Made by a program: the position numbers and the translations under genes. Shown here piece by piece: positions 63,666 to 64,000 of a DNA stretch of 64,000 nucleotides. The notes beneath the pieces were generated by a model, which saw nothing but the letters and a program-made list of their open reading frames with translations, was not told where the DNA came from and did no database searches. The first letter of the stretch is position 1, and every line of letters starts with the position of its first letter. The DNA is taken from NCBI RefSeq assembly GCF_000760735.1, contig NZ_JMEX01000008.1:2757619-2821618 (forward strand). The letters run 5' to 3'. Source of the stretch: Rhodococcoides fascians A44A (GTDB lineage: Bacteria; Actinomycetota; Actinomycetes; Mycobacteriales; Mycobacteriaceae).

Positions 63666-64000
63666 TCAGGAAGCTTGCTTCTCTGCCTTCTTCGCCTCGC
63701 GAGCGAGCGAGCGATCGCGCATTTCCTCGAACTTCGTCGCCTGCTTCTCGAGGTCCTCGAGGAACGCGGCCAGCTCTTCACGCTTGTTCTCGCCGCGTCC
63801 GGTGAAGTCGTCGCGCTCGAAGATGCGCCACTTGCGGAGCACCGGCCACACGACGTCCTCGAGGTGCTGACGCAGGTCGTAGATGCCGTGCTTGGCCATC
63901 AACACACCGTTGCGGCGGAAGTTCGGCATCCCGGCGCCGGGCATCTGGAAGTTCATGACGATGTCCGACAGCGCGTCCAGCGTCTGATCCGGTGCGATGT
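63666..64000 (-). CDS. Acyl-[acyl-carrier-protein] desaturase (DesA1-like), C-terminal part
   Basis: The last ~111 residues; the gene runs off the right edge (its 5' end is outside). Visible blocks: DQTLDALSDIVMNFQMPGAGM, AKHGIYDLRQHLEDVV and WPVLRKWRIFERDDFTGRGE, then a Lys/Glu-rich helical tail. These match the C-terminal half of mycobacterial DesA, a di-iron desaturase used in mycolic-acid precursor synthesis; the iron ligands lie outside the window. Position matches Rv0824c. Confidence 0.88.
   Translation of the reverse strand, partial: IAPDQTLDALSDIVMNFQMPGAGMPNFRRNGVLMAKHGIYDLRQHLEDVVWPVLRKWRIFERDDFTGRGENKREELAAFLEDLEKQATKFEEMRDRSLAREAKKAEKQAS

Overview
The window looks like chromosome of a high-GC mycolic-acid actinobacterium, most probably a Rhodococcus. 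The evidence is a mycothiol synthase (mshD), a GlnR-type regulator, an LmeA-type lipid-binding protein, an LCP cell-wall ligase, frequent GTG/TTG starts and many ATGA/GTGA overlaps. From purL to the desaturase (about 28.4-64 kb) the backbone keeps, from memory, the order of Mycobacterium tuberculosis Rv0803-Rv0824c: purL, purF, purM, DUF3073, YgfZ, pabC, nitrobindin, sseC, rhodanese, thioredoxin-like, LmeA-like, glnR, mshD, pstB, phoU, LCP, dus, desA. Blocks not in that order (asnB, cydABDC, the rest of pst) are interleaved. No stretch longer than 300 bases lacks a gene. I saw no tRNA, rRNA, CRISPR array, transposase or prophage gene.

Region 1 (1-12.8 kb) is the end of a siderophore cluster. 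It holds a 5'-truncated NRPS with a serine-type A domain, a PCP and a thioesterase; a free-standing aryl carrier protein; an aryl-acid AMP ligase; a TIM-barrel enzyme; two ABC transporter half-molecules; two siderophore-interacting flavoproteins; a FetB-like permease; and a siderophore-binding lipoprotein. IdeR/DtxR-like iron boxes lie at 5519-5562 and 9170-9188. The most interesting point is that the TIM-barrel protein carries the sequence and metal ligands (E134, D165, Q191, E239) of 3-dehydroshikimate dehydratase, which makes 3,4-dihydroxybenzoate. The adjacent AMP ligase has lost the pocket residues that recognise 2,3-dihydroxybenzoate. Together they suggest a 3,4-catecholate NRPS siderophore.

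Region 2 (12.8-41.5 kb) is purine biosynthesis (purC, purS-purQ, purL, purF, purM) interleaved with an MFS exporter, oligopeptidase, a dicarboxylate two-component system with divergent dctA, a peroxidase, lipoprotein, MBL hydrolase, M18 aminopeptidase, nucleoside phosphorylase, membrane hydrolases, asnB, DUF3073, MOSC, YgfZ and pabC.

Region 3 (41.5-48.4 kb) is cydABDC, followed by a compact candidate RNA gene with its own promoter, a strong Shine-Dalgarno and a short ORF, then nitrobindin coupled to a 32-residue membrane peptide.

Region 4 (48.6-53.4 kb) has a secreted cutinase-like protein and a sulfur operon (DUF4395, rhodanese, SseC) preceded by a leaderless polycysteine leader peptide, a likely cysteine-responsive attenuator. 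Upstream are a thioredoxin-like and an LmeA-like gene.

Region 5 (53.5-64 kb) holds glnR-mshD, pstSCAB with a PHO-box-like repeat, phoU, an LCP protein, a tRNA-dihydrouridine synthase and the end of an acyl-ACP desaturase. A dispersed palindromic repeat occurs at 4629, 10892 and 23163, and another long inverted repeat at 59490.
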